From Beverwykella pulmonaria (taxonomy: Eukaryota > Ascomycota > Dothideomycetes > Pleosporales > Melanommataceae), in NCBI GenBank assembly GCA_001599595.1, contig BCHH01000008.1, positions 1,392,046 through 1,456,045 of the forward strand: a DNA stretch of 64,000 nt. The letters run 5' to 3'. The position numbers were made by a program, and so were the translations under genes. The notes under the pieces were generated by a model. It saw only the letters and a list, made by a program, of their open reading frames with translations, did not search any database and was not told the DNA's origin. Within the stretch, counting starts at the first letter, position 1; each line of letters opens with the position of its first letter. Positions 9,348 through 19,811 of this stretch are shown in pieces.

Positions 9348-11957
9348 AGAGAGTTTCTGGTTTGTGGTGTGTCTAGCTACGGAATAAATTGTCAATGTAT
9401 GATTTTTTGGAGGGCAAGCAGGCAATGTTTTCAATGCCAAAAAAATGTGGATATGGCGCGTCCCTACATACCTGCTTATATGCAAGTCCTAGCGGCGATG
9501 ACGGCGTGGTGGCTGCGCTGTCTGAAAACGGCGCTGCAGGCTGCGAATGTTTTAGTAGGCGTGAATGACATGTGAAGATGAGTGTTATCGATAACAGCAC
9601 TTACGGCTTGGAATGCTTCTTTGCAACTTGAAGCGTTTCGCTGGTGGGAGTATGAAGAGAGTCTGCGAGGGGAAGCAGAACAAGTCAGGGAGTCGTAGCA
9701 ATATAATCAGGTTCGCAGCAGGTAAGGTGATATTGGTGATGCGATCAAAAGTCTTGGAAGCTATCCCGCACACGACGGCTGGCATGTGAAAGGAGGCCAA
9801 AACGTCGCGGTCACGATAAGAAGGGCAAAGTACACAGAGAGATCCACACCTTCCGTGCTGTTGACTGTCCGCGAGCAGCCTCAAGCCCCAGTTATTCTGC
9901 ACGCTGCCTGCGCAAGGCGCCCTGTGCCTTGGTTCGTCCGCGGATGCGTTGTCGATGCCATGCGCGTTTCAATAGTACGATGAAAGGAATTGTGAATCGC
10001 GTGAAAGTAGGTTTCCAACCCTATTCTCTAGGCGGAGCGGTGTACAGCATGTTGGGTCTTTGTTACGTGCTTGCGAATACTGCTACATGGTGAACGAGGT
10101 GCTCTGCAGGGCGGACTCTCCCCGCACGGCATCCACCAACCTCCATCTTCGTGCGCCTAATTCGTCTCGGATACAGTGGCGATTGTCCAACCAGGTCGTC
10201 ATCTTCCGCAAGATGCCATATGGCGATAAAATTATCAAGAGGGAATGAGGGGTCATGCGTGGCGCTCTGTTCCGTTCACTCCCCCATTGGCCCGCAACCC
10301 TCTCCTTATCACGGCAAACGGCCAGGCAGGCAGGCGTCTTCCAGCAATCGGTGTTGGATTGCGTGTCCGTTTCGCAAAGCCAAAGGAGCAACGCGCATGT
10401 GCGTGCAGTAGGCGTCAACGGTTAGTCGGCCGTCGTATGCTGTTGTTGAGAGATGAAAGAGTGGCCGCTGGATATGCATGTGAAACTCTTGCGATGCTAA
10501 TTACCCAATTAGACACCCCTGCTCGGCAGCGTGGGTTTCCCTTGCCGGTGGCGTGTCCCACGCCAAGGGGGAAGGTCGCTTATTTGGCTGTTCAATTCTC
10601 GACGCGCTTGGGAGCGGCTGAACGAACACCGCGTTTTTCTCCATCGCCATGTCAGATGCCACCGAATCCACGCCTCGGTATGGCAAAAAAGCCCCTGGAG
10701 AGCAGAATGAGATGAGTCCGAGCGAGGTTCGAACACCGTCTTGGGTGTCAGGCGTCGGTCGGCGCCGAAACTGTGTCGTGCGTGAACGCAAATTTCACGT
10801 GCTTTTGCCATGTTTCGATGTGGCTGATCGATGGACATCAAGCGAGCTCAACGTGCGGGGATGCGACGGGGATGCGCACTGATGATCGACTTGTTGTTGA
10901 GGTTAGTTCAACGACATGTCCCTTTCCGCTGCCCTTCACGCTTGCGCATACGGGTTGATGGCTCTTGAGTAAGAGATTGAGATGGCGCGAGACTTGACCG
11001 ACGCAGTTCAAGCATCTCATCGATGCATACGACTGGATTTCGTGTGTTCTCATCCTCCTGAGGCCGATGGGACAGACGTGAACATCTTCGCCAAGACCTC
11101 GTCAACATCAACATTGGAAAGGCAATTGGTCGATCGATGAATTGGGTTGATAATGCAATGGTAGGCAGCTATCACAAATTGTCTCTAGTAGACATCCTAC
11201 TGCAAGGCCCTTCCGCACCCGTATCTTCTCCGCATTCTCTTATCAATTCATTTCATACTTCTCCACCTTCTCTGCTGCACCTCCGCAACCTAGCTTCTTC
11301 GTCAAACTTAACCTTCAAGGCTGGAGTAAGCCTACTGGCACTCGGGGAGATGGAAAGCCTCCCGCGGAGAATCCTTCCAGCTTCGACAGCCATGGCGGAA
11401 CCGCTGCCGAACCATCCGGAAGTTCTACATCCGGTCTTTTCTTGATAGGTAAAGGGACTAATCTGAATTGGCTTGGTGTGGATAATCAGAAAGGATGCTG
11501 GTATCTTCAGTCCTCCTCTTCACACCGAATATAGCCTTGGAATCCTCGAATCTTTTCTTTTGTTCGTACAGGATCTACCGCTACGAAATGGGCATCTCGG
11601 AAAACTGAATCCGACTGGTAGCAGAGCAGCGGATCAGCTTTCCTTTTCTCGTAACACTCAAGTGTATATTTCGCCCCGCTACCGTCTTTTGCTCCCATAG
11701 AGTCCAGGTTAGTGCCAGGGAATTAGTATCAATTGAGGAATACCCAACGACATTTTCAGAAACAGCAAAGCCACCTCTAGCAGAGGTATTTGGAGGTTGT
11801 ATTTCTGGCTTGATCGTCTTGACCTTTGTCAGAATCACCTAATAATGTTCTTCACGAGATATTAGCTTCTTCGCAGTGACATAACGACACCGTCTTCATT
11901 CGATGAAATTGTGGAATGCTGATTGGTATTATTATGCCCTATTCTGATTCTCTGCTC
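9348..11957. other. Long gap, mostly without recognisable genes
   Basis: 2.6 kb between the CAP20-like promoter and the 3' end of the Hsp70-like gene. 9348-11100 shows only short frames with no family resemblance. The exception is a coding-like stretch near 11150-11840, listed separately. Confidence 0.5.
11151..11534 (+). other. Coding-like open frame without start codon
   Basis: A stop-free frame of about 127 codons runs from just after a TAA near 11149 to TAG at 11534. It has no Met in frame, so it would have to be a spliced internal/last exon or a relic. Its second half has protein-like composition: KLNLQGWSKPTGTRGDGKPP, then SGLFLIGKGTNLNWLGVDNQ and KGCWYLQ. On the opposite strand 11507-11698 is also protein-like (MGAKDGSGAKYTLECYEKRK then DPLLCYQSDSVF). 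I recognise neither. Confidence 0.3.
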
Positions 11958-14076
11958 TTACTCCGTATCGTATTCAATGTAAGCCTTCCCAAATATGTCA
12001 TTTCCGTTTTTCGCCCTCACAAACAATACTCCTTCTCTTAGTAATACCCCTTCTCTTTGCGCAAACATGATCTGGAGTTCATACTGAAGATTGTAGATAT
12101 GACTGTCCTGTCTAAACTTCCATCTCTTCTTGAATCGGTTCAGATTGGCGTTTCGTAGATCGACTACCACTTCGCCAATTTTGTGTACTCTTGGGTGCTC
12201 CTCTCGACGAGGCGGGACATCGGCACTGCATGAGTAGAAAGGGAGCTTGAAGACCAGAGTTTCGTGCTGATACCATGGCTTGCTCACTGTTTGGCATATA
12301 AACGTGTTTTCGTCGATCTTCTGGCCCTAAATTTGGTTTCAGCAGCCCGTCCTGAGTAATATCGGCGCAGCGAGGTTCGTACACGTTTTATCTTCCATAC
12401 CATTGTTCCTCTGGAGTATGACTTCCCGTTGAATTGGTTGACATATTTGTGCCGTGCGTCATCCACGCTCGGATCGTAGGGCAGGTCGAGCTGGAACCCG
12501 TAATGTCGACGACATCGACGAGACTTCACCATGATGCCGCCTAGGCCACGGATTGCTGCCCCTCTGACGACCGCGATTTGCCTACTTTGACATCAGCACA
12601 GCTGTAGTTGTGTCTGCATGAGCTCCTTACGGTTCATCTGGGCAGATGACCCTAACGCCTCCTCCCCTGTTCAAACTCCATTGTCTGAGGGACTGCAGTA
12701 GATATTGCGAATCCCCAAACCCCCCTACTAACAGTATTTTCTATTCCCGGTCAGCTTCCCGTTCCGTGTATTTTCTATTTATTTATTTTTGGCTTGCTCA
12801 CGTTTATCGGTTGGCCACTATGCATTTGCGACTGTGTCATCTGCTCTTCCAACATAGCCAAGATCTTCTGCACAACGGGTCTAAACCAACTCTCCAACTC
12901 CTGACTTGAGAAGGTAACCTTTGCCTCGTCTGCATCATAGTGCTCGTTGTCCTCCACCCCCACCATCGGCAACGTGACCTGGTTCTCGGTGGTAGAGTCC
13001 TGGTCCAGTCCGAAGTCTCGCTTGCAGAACTCGAACTCTTGCATAAAGGTGCTTCCCGGGCCCCTTCTCTCGAAGGGTATGTTTGTGAATGCATCACCGA
13101 ATGTATTGGTCATCCACTGAATGAAGAGACGGTCAATGTATGTCGAGCCACACTTCCCCCCCTCTCCAACGAGGAGCTCTTCAAAATCTAGCTCCGGTTG
13201 AACGGCTTTGATGAAATAGGTTGTGATGTCCTGCGTGCCGGTGTAAGCTCTCCCATCTTTGGACTTATACACAGCGTATTGACTTACAACAGTCCCACCA
13301 CCGCAGTCACAGATCAAGACTCGGTCGCCTGGGGAAACCTGCACTTCGCTGCCTCCAGTTGTCACTCTACTCAGAGCCGTGATCGCCGCAGCCTCCGGCT
13401 CAGAGATTAAATTAACATGATCTCCCGGCCTCGTTCCAAAGCCCGCTAATCTGGCTGCTTCCTGTGTGTTCGACTTCGCAGCATCTGACCATATTGCTGG
13501 CACCGTAAACCAAAACTCAATCGGCGTAATCCTCAGAACATCCGCACTGAATCTTGCATCCAGAATCCGCATTGTAAACTGATATATCTCCCTCATATAA
13601 TCACCACAAACCTGAGTCGCGCTCTTGAACCTCGGCAGCTTCAGTACCCCATCACCTTCGCTCTCTCGCAGGTCGGGGTCGTCGTACATGGTCGTCGCGC
13701 TTCGATCGAGCCTCAGCTTGAACCAAGTGTAAGATTTCATCTTCGCGGTGACTTTGAAGCCAAAGGTGTTAGATGATAGTTCGGGATTTTCTTCGACGTA
13801 GGCGATGCGAGAGGGGGTTTTGTTGTTTACATCGTTGGAGCGGCCGGGACCCGGCCAGTTCTTGATTACTATTACGTCTCGAGCTGTCATGTTTGTGGGG
13901 ACGTAGCTGACGCCTGGGGAAAAGGTTCAGTTCGCTTGCTCTACTGCTGTGCAGAGTTTACATCAAATCGTACCTGAATATGTTGTTCCAAAGTCCACTC
14001 CAACGATCAACCTATGCGCGACGCTGGCTCCAGAATGCCCTGGCCCCAGCCCTACGTTTCGTGACTCGAAAGGCAT
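11958..14076 (-). CDS. Hsp70-like ATPase, fungal HSPA12 type
   Basis: Actin-fold ATPase of the divergent fungal Hsp70/HSPA12 group; function unknown. Six exons: 13974-14076, 13288-13913, 12802-13230, 12631-12740, 12383-12581 and 11958-12326 (1,836 nt, 611 residues). Seen in order: phosphate-1 VGVDFGTTYSGVSYVP at residue ~27, an HSPA12-like FWFTVPAIWSDAAK, SEPEAAAI, phosphate-2 CDCGGGTVDITTY, VGEGGKCGSTYIDRLF, and the adenosine motif INKILLVGGFGDSQYL, then VRGAAIRGL. Two of these depend on splicing: intron 3 (12741-12801) brings KILLVGG in frame, and the 57-nt intron 13231-13287 is stop-free and a multiple of three, so a naive reading frame would insert 19 residues inside phosphate-2. The C-terminal 150 residues replace the substrate-binding domain and start with MVWKIKRGQKI. 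Minus-strand orphan with no related neighbour. Start codon fairly sure. Confidence 0.87.
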
Positions 14077-14543
14077 ATTTCCAGTTTCTAGCACTCTACA
14101 TAACGACCAGCAAGTGTGCTTGAAGAAAACAAAAAAGTCGAGCAAGAAAATGTTTGGAGCTAGCCTTTGGAGTTGCGGATGCCGAGCAATTCTCAGCCTC
14201 GTCCATCCCGATGTCCTATGGCCCCATCGCCCAAGCAAGGCGGCTGGCAAGGCGCTCTTGGGCGAAGCTCGCCTCCTTTACTGAGCCTGATTTAAGTTTT
14301 GGAGGGCGTTGCCAAAAGCAGAAGCACGCCTTCAGCTCTCTTGGCGTGGGGTTGAGCTGCAACTCCTCCAGGCAAGAACGCCACAAATACTGCATCAATG
14401 CGGGGATCTGGAACGAAATGTTCGGATATCCTAAATCACACTACTGAGACACATCCTTCTTTCTTTGTCAATCAGGAGCAGCGCTACAACTCTTTGATTT
14501 CAAACTTTACAAATTCGAAGGCTGCGAAATTTAGTCAGTCAGT
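14077..14543. other. Divergent intergenic region
   Basis: 467 bp between the starts of the Hsp70-like and coiled-coil genes. No defined regulatory motif identified; short frames here look like noise. Confidence 0.4.
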
Positions 14544-16707
14544 ATGGGAATTTTTGGTTTAGGGAAGGAGCACAACAGGTCGAAAACGCCAGGCCGGATA
14601 CGAACAACACTGAGAAGATCTTCTCAAGTTCCTCAAGGACCAAGGAGAGCTCCCTTTTTAGTCGAATCTGTACGTAGAGCACTGTGTCAACATTGCGATC
14701 GCGAGAAGAAAGAGACAAAGTATCATACAAGCTGGGACAGACCGATTCTTTGACAGTGGCTAATTATTACCAGGGCGATCATCGTCGGCCACAGAACAGG
14801 TCTCAAGAGCCTTTAGAATCCCCTCGTTCTTCGTCTCCGCCCCCGCGACATGAGCTTCCCAGCTCACCTTCTAGTCGATCGTATAGAGAAAGAAGAGTAC
14901 TTGACTGGCATGAGAAAAGCGAGGAAAGATATGATTTACCGGTTATTCCGCGGAAGCCCTTACATCGCTATGATATCGAAAACTCGCCTCGCCGTCCACG
15001 ATCATCCACACGACACTCGCCCTCGGCACGCTCTGTTTCTCTACCTCGAGATGGTGGACGTCGACATTCATTCGACATCGGGGTAGCGATAGACAAATTT
15101 GGAGAACAAAAGCTTCAAGTTAGCAAACTGAGAGACGAACTTCGATACGTACGGGACGAGAGAGACTCGTATCGAGACCAGCTTGGCCAGGCCGCAGCAG
15201 AGCTCCTACAAGCAGAGATCGACCGAGATAATGCATTAATCGACAAGCAGGAAATGAAAGATAAATTTGAGCCTATTTCCAAAGAAAACAAGCGATTGAA
15301 GGACGAGAACCATTATCGACGAACTGAAGGGAATCGTCTGCAAAAGATTATTGAAACTAAAGATAAAGACATTTCTAAAATGAAAGAGAAGTACAAGGAG
15401 CAAGCAGAAAAACTAGAAAAGCAGAAGGCCATCCAACAAGAAGCGATCGACAACCTAGAGTCGAAGTCGAAAAGAGAAAAAGAAAACCTCAGTCAATTGC
15501 TTCGCGACGCCAACCAACTCATTCTAAACGAGAGGAAAACTAATGACAAGTTGCGATCCGAAAAGGCTCTCCTGGAGAAAACCATCAAGGACCTATTAGA
15601 AAACGTGAAGCAGTGCAAGAGGGACATTACAGATCTCGAGACAACTAAAATCGACCAAATGAAGTCAATCAACTTCCTGGAAGGCGAGCTAGCGCGTGAA
15701 ACAATTGCAAGGGAAGAACGTAGCTCGGAAGTCCGCAAGGCACAAGAAACTGCCTTTAACATGAGGATGGAGCCAGCCAGCTGGATGCCAAAAGCTGATA
15801 CTGAAGTACGGAGAAGTCTTGACAAACTCGGCGAGGAGCTCTGGAGCTGGACGAAATCCTGTGTCCGTAAAGATGTCGAACCTGCGTTACTAAAAGGTGA
15901 CCATGCACAACGAATGCTGCAGCAAATTTCGCAGGTCAATAGCCAAAATTTCTATTTCAATCTTGATGATCCGCGGCACTGTTCAAAGTTACCGGCGCTC
16001 ATCTGTATAGCTAAGATTACATCACTGCTGTACACTAGAATATTCAGCAATCCATTTTTCTGGCAAGATCCCGCAGTAGACAAGGACGATGGAGGGAAAA
16101 CGATAGACACGTACCAAATTTACATGCAGGCCATCGAAGGTAAGCTTGCCTTTCTATAGGCCTCAGAGTCACGCTAACAATCGCAGTGGACGAGAAGGGT
16201 GCAAACGACTGGCGATGCCAAATGCTACGGACATTTGACCCTCAATCCGCCAATGACGAGCTAACAGAAACCGATTCAATACCAGAGCAATGCCGAAAAG
16301 CCGCAGCAAAGTCTTTCATCTACGAATTCCTCAACAGCGACGCAAACATCTTCCTCAATCTCAAAATCACGTCTACCGACCCCAAGCTGATACAACTGGT
16401 CGGCATCGCCACACGAGCAGCCCGTCTGTCCTATCGTCTATGGACTCAGAAAACCCGGCTGCGCATTTTTAATCTTGAGGAGCTCAACATGGAAGGCGAT
16501 GATGGAGTCACGAGGTTCGAGAATGGAGCAGAATTGTTGCACCATCACGCGTATCACAATGCTGTACTCAGTCAGGACGGTGGTTGTCTGGATGGAAAGC
16601 CGATTGCTTTGATAACGCATCCGGCGATTGTGGCGTATGGCGATTCTTCGGGAGAGCATTATGGCGAGTACAAAGTCTGGAAGAAGGCTGAGGCGTGGAT
16701 GGGATGA
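14544..16707 (+). CDS. Coiled-coil protein of unknown function with conserved-looking C-terminal globular domain
   Basis: Preferred model has exons 14544-14669, 14741-16139 and 16187-16707 (2,046 nt, 681 residues) with introns GTACGT...GGACAG (71 bp) and GTAAGC...TCGCAG (47 bp). The alternative is a start at 14684 in the second frame, giving 658 residues. The first ~165 residues are disordered, rich in Ser/Pro/Arg. Residues ~190-410 form a long coiled coil (for example DKDISKMKEKYKEQAEKLEK). The last ~250 residues are globular, with LDKLGEELWSWTKSCVRKDV and a C-terminal end HPAIVAYGDSSGEHYGEYKV. This disordered-coil-globular layout recurs in uncharacterised Pezizomycotina proteins. No catalytic motif, membrane span or signal peptide. 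I do not recognise a function. Confidence 0.8.
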
Positions 16708-17869
16708 CACGACGAAAACTCCTCAGTATGAAGTTTCGATTACGGAACTCCATTATCTTCACAGCCTCGTCTTTCCGAACGAGCATCTGTAGTCGATATG
16801 TAGCCGCCAATGGCATGATACCAGCGACGATGTGGTTCGCAATTCGGCAAATTCTCGCTTTAAATGTTTGGGCGGAGGGCGTTTTCGCGATTACCAAGGC
16901 GGAGCTAAAAGGTCGGGATGCGAACAGCTTCCAGCCACAGTACATTGGAAAGCGACTCGAAACGAATGGTTCCGTTTCCGGTCAGTTAGCACTCACACCA
17001 GTCGAAGCCATCACCCTGTGATAGGCGTGGCGCGCTGTTATTTGGTAAAAATTGCACGTGGGTTGGCACGGCTGAAGTTCAACCTCGTGTTTTCGATTAT
17101 CTTTTTAATCACAAGTCGGGCCCATCAACATTGTCCTGCAGGACTAATTTAATGATCGGTGCACAGGATTGAGCATGTCTGCCTCGTGTGCTGCTTTTTG
17201 TTATTGTCAGATGCACAAGCTAAGGCACTTCGGAGGCTTTTACAGCCCAAAGCTGATTGTATTGAACTATTAACATACGTTTTGAAAGAAACTCAGCCAT
17301 TTTAGGGAAAAAAACATCAACTTACTTAAAATGTCATCTGGGGTGACTGCAGTTGCCTGACGAGTGTTTATCTCCACAAGAACCCAGGTACCACGCAGCG
17401 AACTCGACCATGACTGGATGCTTTCGGTTCTGAGGACTGACTGTTGCAGATGGCAAGCTTGGCGCCCTCTCATTGATCGGTGAAGATGGGACGAGGCTGA
17501 ACTGTTCACCTGCAGCTGAAATGAGCTATCCGCCAAACTAACGCTAAAGACTGGAAGATATATGCCCCAGTGACGTTTGAAGTATTCGTAGGCAGCCATT
17601 TAGACCTTTTAGGTCCCCGTGAACAGTGTTCAAGCTAAGGGAACGTGGGGGTGTTTGCCTGAACAGCCTCTCCGACAGCTTTTCCCCAGGGCTCAGCCTT
17701 CTCAAAATTAATTGCTTTCCGCCTCCGCTTTTCTCGGTGTACCTGGAGTTTACTGATTTTCTTCTCAACTCCCAGCGCCGTTGTTGTGTTTCTAAGTGGA
17801 TGCTCTAAACCATCTCTACGATCGCTTTCTCATATCACGTCTCGGACCAGCCACGCCCCGCTCACAACC
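16708..17869. other. Intergenic, no supported gene
   Basis: 1.16 kb. Short frames on both strands (for example 16568-16945 minus, 17270-17599 minus) have no family resemblance. The last ~100 bp upstream of 17870 are pyrimidine-rich, as expected for a promoter/5' UTR. Confidence 0.45.
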
Positions 17870-18697
17870 ATGTTTTCAAAATCAATAGCCCTCATATTCC
17901 GCCTCGGGCAACTAATCTGCTCCATCGCTATCATGGCGCTCGTGGGCCACATGCTCTCAACTTCCTACTGGAACCAGATCCCGCGCACCGTCGGCAACGC
18001 GCGAGAAGTCAACTTCACTATGTTTATCTCCGTCTTCTCCTTGCTCAGCCTCCTCTTCCTGATCCCCGCGAGCTGGAAATTTTTCACGGACCAAAATGTG
18101 TTCAAGATCGCCGCTGGACTCGACGCACTTCTCCTCCTGTTCTACATGTGCGACGGCATCGCGCTTGCAGCCGCGCTCGAAGTACACAGCTGTGATAACC
18201 CGACGTATACGGAGGGGAATCGTATTACGCAGACAAGTCCCAATACAAAACTGCGGTGTCGCGAGGCGCAGGCGGCGACGGCGTTTGTTTGGGTGGCGTT
18301 CATTCTATTCGCCGTCACCACCGCATTCTCGGTATCGATGAGCATCGACGGTTTTGAGGGCCCGCTCTCGGAGTCGTATCGTGCTCGCCGACCTGCCCGG
18401 AGAGATTCGCAAGAAGAGACCAGAGAGCGTCCGAGATATAACATGGAGGATGTGAGTGGTGGGCCGATGGTCGCGGATGACCCGCCTGATTCATTGAGGG
18501 GTAATACGGGTGGTAGGGGCTCAAGAGCAGGATCGATCAATGGAGGGTATTGGAATGCGAGTACTAATGAAGACGTGAGACAGATTCCGAGGCCCGGTGC
18601 GACGTATGGGAGGGCTCGGGGAGGTGGAGGTAGAGTGGTCAATTTGCCCGTTGGAGATCCGGAGTTTACTGATGATGATGGAACGATGAGGCGATGA
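17870..18697 (+). CDS. MARVEL-type four-span membrane protein
   Basis: Single-exon gene of 275 residues starting MFSKSIALIFRLGQLICSI. Four hydrophobic helices: ~8-28, ~48-68 (FISVFSLLSLLFLIPASW), ~78-100 (GLDALLLLFYMCDGIALAAA) and ~138-160 (TAFVWVAFILFAVTTAFSVS). This spacing, with a Cys-bearing loop between helices 3 and 4 (SCDNPTY ... LRCREAQAA), is that of fungal MARVEL proteins of the plasma membrane. A cytosolic tail of ~110 residues is Arg/Gly/Ser-rich. An upstream in-frame ATG at 17786 exists but would add an unlikely lead. Exact role unknown. Confidence 0.85.
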   Translation: MFSKSIALIFRLGQLICSIAIMALVGHMLSTSYWNQIPRTVGNAREVNFTMFISVFSLLSLLFLIPASWKFFTDQNVFKIAAGLDALLLLFYMCDGIALAAALEVHSCDNPTYTEGNRITQTSPNTKLRCREAQAATAFVWVAFILFAVTTAFSVSMSIDGFEGPLSESYRARRPARRDSQEETRERPRYNMEDVSGGPMVADDPPDSLRGNTGGRGSRAGSINGGYWNASTNEDVRQIPRPGATYGRARGGGGRVVNLPVGDPEFTDDDGTMRR

Positions 18698-18889
18698 TGA
18701 AGGACCATGGCTTTGATACCTATTCCCGGCCAGAAACAAAAATGGTTTGCAACAGATTCATAAATACATGGAGGACAAGGATATATGATTGTCATTGAAA
18801 TGATCCTAGCGGTATGTCGCTCGAATTTTTCCGGATCGAAGCCAATGAAGTCTGGGAAAGTTCTTGGGATTATGTGGCCCATCACTGCC

Positions 18890-19710
18890 CTATTTATGAT
18901 TGAACATGCCAACTATCTGATACTCATCTGGTCCTGCTTTAGTGATTTCAATATTAAAATCCATAAGGCAGACCAATTTCCTTGCACTTTTGTCATATTG
19001 TCAGCTATATTGAAGAAGGACTTGAGAAAGTCTTCTCTAGTAACCTATAGTCTTGAGTGGATACTTCTCTGTCATACTAGTTGATTGCTTCAAGGGTATA
19101 AGGTAGTGGTCGAATGTCATTTCCTTGGTGATTGGGTCTCAAGTGCCTAGATTTGCGAATAAAGCCATATACTATTCTGCCGATTGGATCGGAGCCTGAC
19201 GTTGACAGCACAGCATCTAGCACATTTACAATAACTACATCCTCAAACCAGTCTACATTTGTTGTAGACTAGAAGAAAATGAGCTGTGCAGTTCAAAGAT
19301 TCCAATGACTACGTTGGAGCTTTTGTTCGCCGTCTTGGCAAGTGAGCAGAATTCTGTAGGTAGAACTAACCTCGATAAACGTCCGAGCATTCATAGCCTG
19401 GTATTCCTCCTCAGTGCCACGGCAGTCCACGTACTAAATTATCTCTCTATAGTCCTGCTAATTCCGTGTCGCACAGCATCTTGTGGAAAGAGTGCGCAAA
19501 CCTAGAGCATGCTGGGAAAACAATTGTCTTTGTAGTGAAATCACACTGTGAGGGCTCTTCTAGGGCACGCCCTCGGCGTAGTTAGCAGGCTGATCTGAGG
19601 CGGAGAAGGCACAAAGATAGATCTGTTCCATCAATGAAGACTCCTGCTAGATTTCTCATCGTCCTGAATGATACATGCTTAATAGATCCTATGGAGAAGA
19701 ACTAACCAAT
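18890..19710 (-). pseudogene. Decayed protein-coding gene, family unknown
   Basis: AT-rich DNA in which the minus strand still reads protein-like across several interrupted blocks. One frame from 19680 to 19447 carries GVFIDGTDLSLCLLRLRSAC, a TAA at 19582-19584, then EEPSQCDFTTKTIVFPACSR and FAHSFHKMLC. A second frame from 19433 to 19077 carries VDCRGTEEEYQAMNARTFIE, a TGA and a TAG, then DWFEDVVIVNVLDAVLSTSG and RIVYGFIRKSRHLRP. A third block near 19000-18890 reads KLVCLMDFNIEITKAGPDEY. That is one frameshift and at least three in-frame stops, as expected for a dead gene. I do not recognise the family. Chance open frames cannot be fully excluded. Confidence 0.35.
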
Positions 19711-19811
19711 CTAACTAATACGTCATACCTATATTAAATTTTATGAATTAGAATATAGCATTTCAGCCATTGATACCTCGTCTCTAAGATTATAAAATTT
19801 ATACTACATTA

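Noticed and set aside
10725..10765. GGTTCGAAC, the T-loop consensus of tRNAs
   Set aside because: Flanking bases do not form a 5-bp stem on either strand.
17598..17624. Protein-kinase-like catalytic loop VHGDLKGLN on the minus strand
   Set aside because: Nine residues only; no flanking kinase motifs (no preceding YLH, no DFG, no APE) in any frame.
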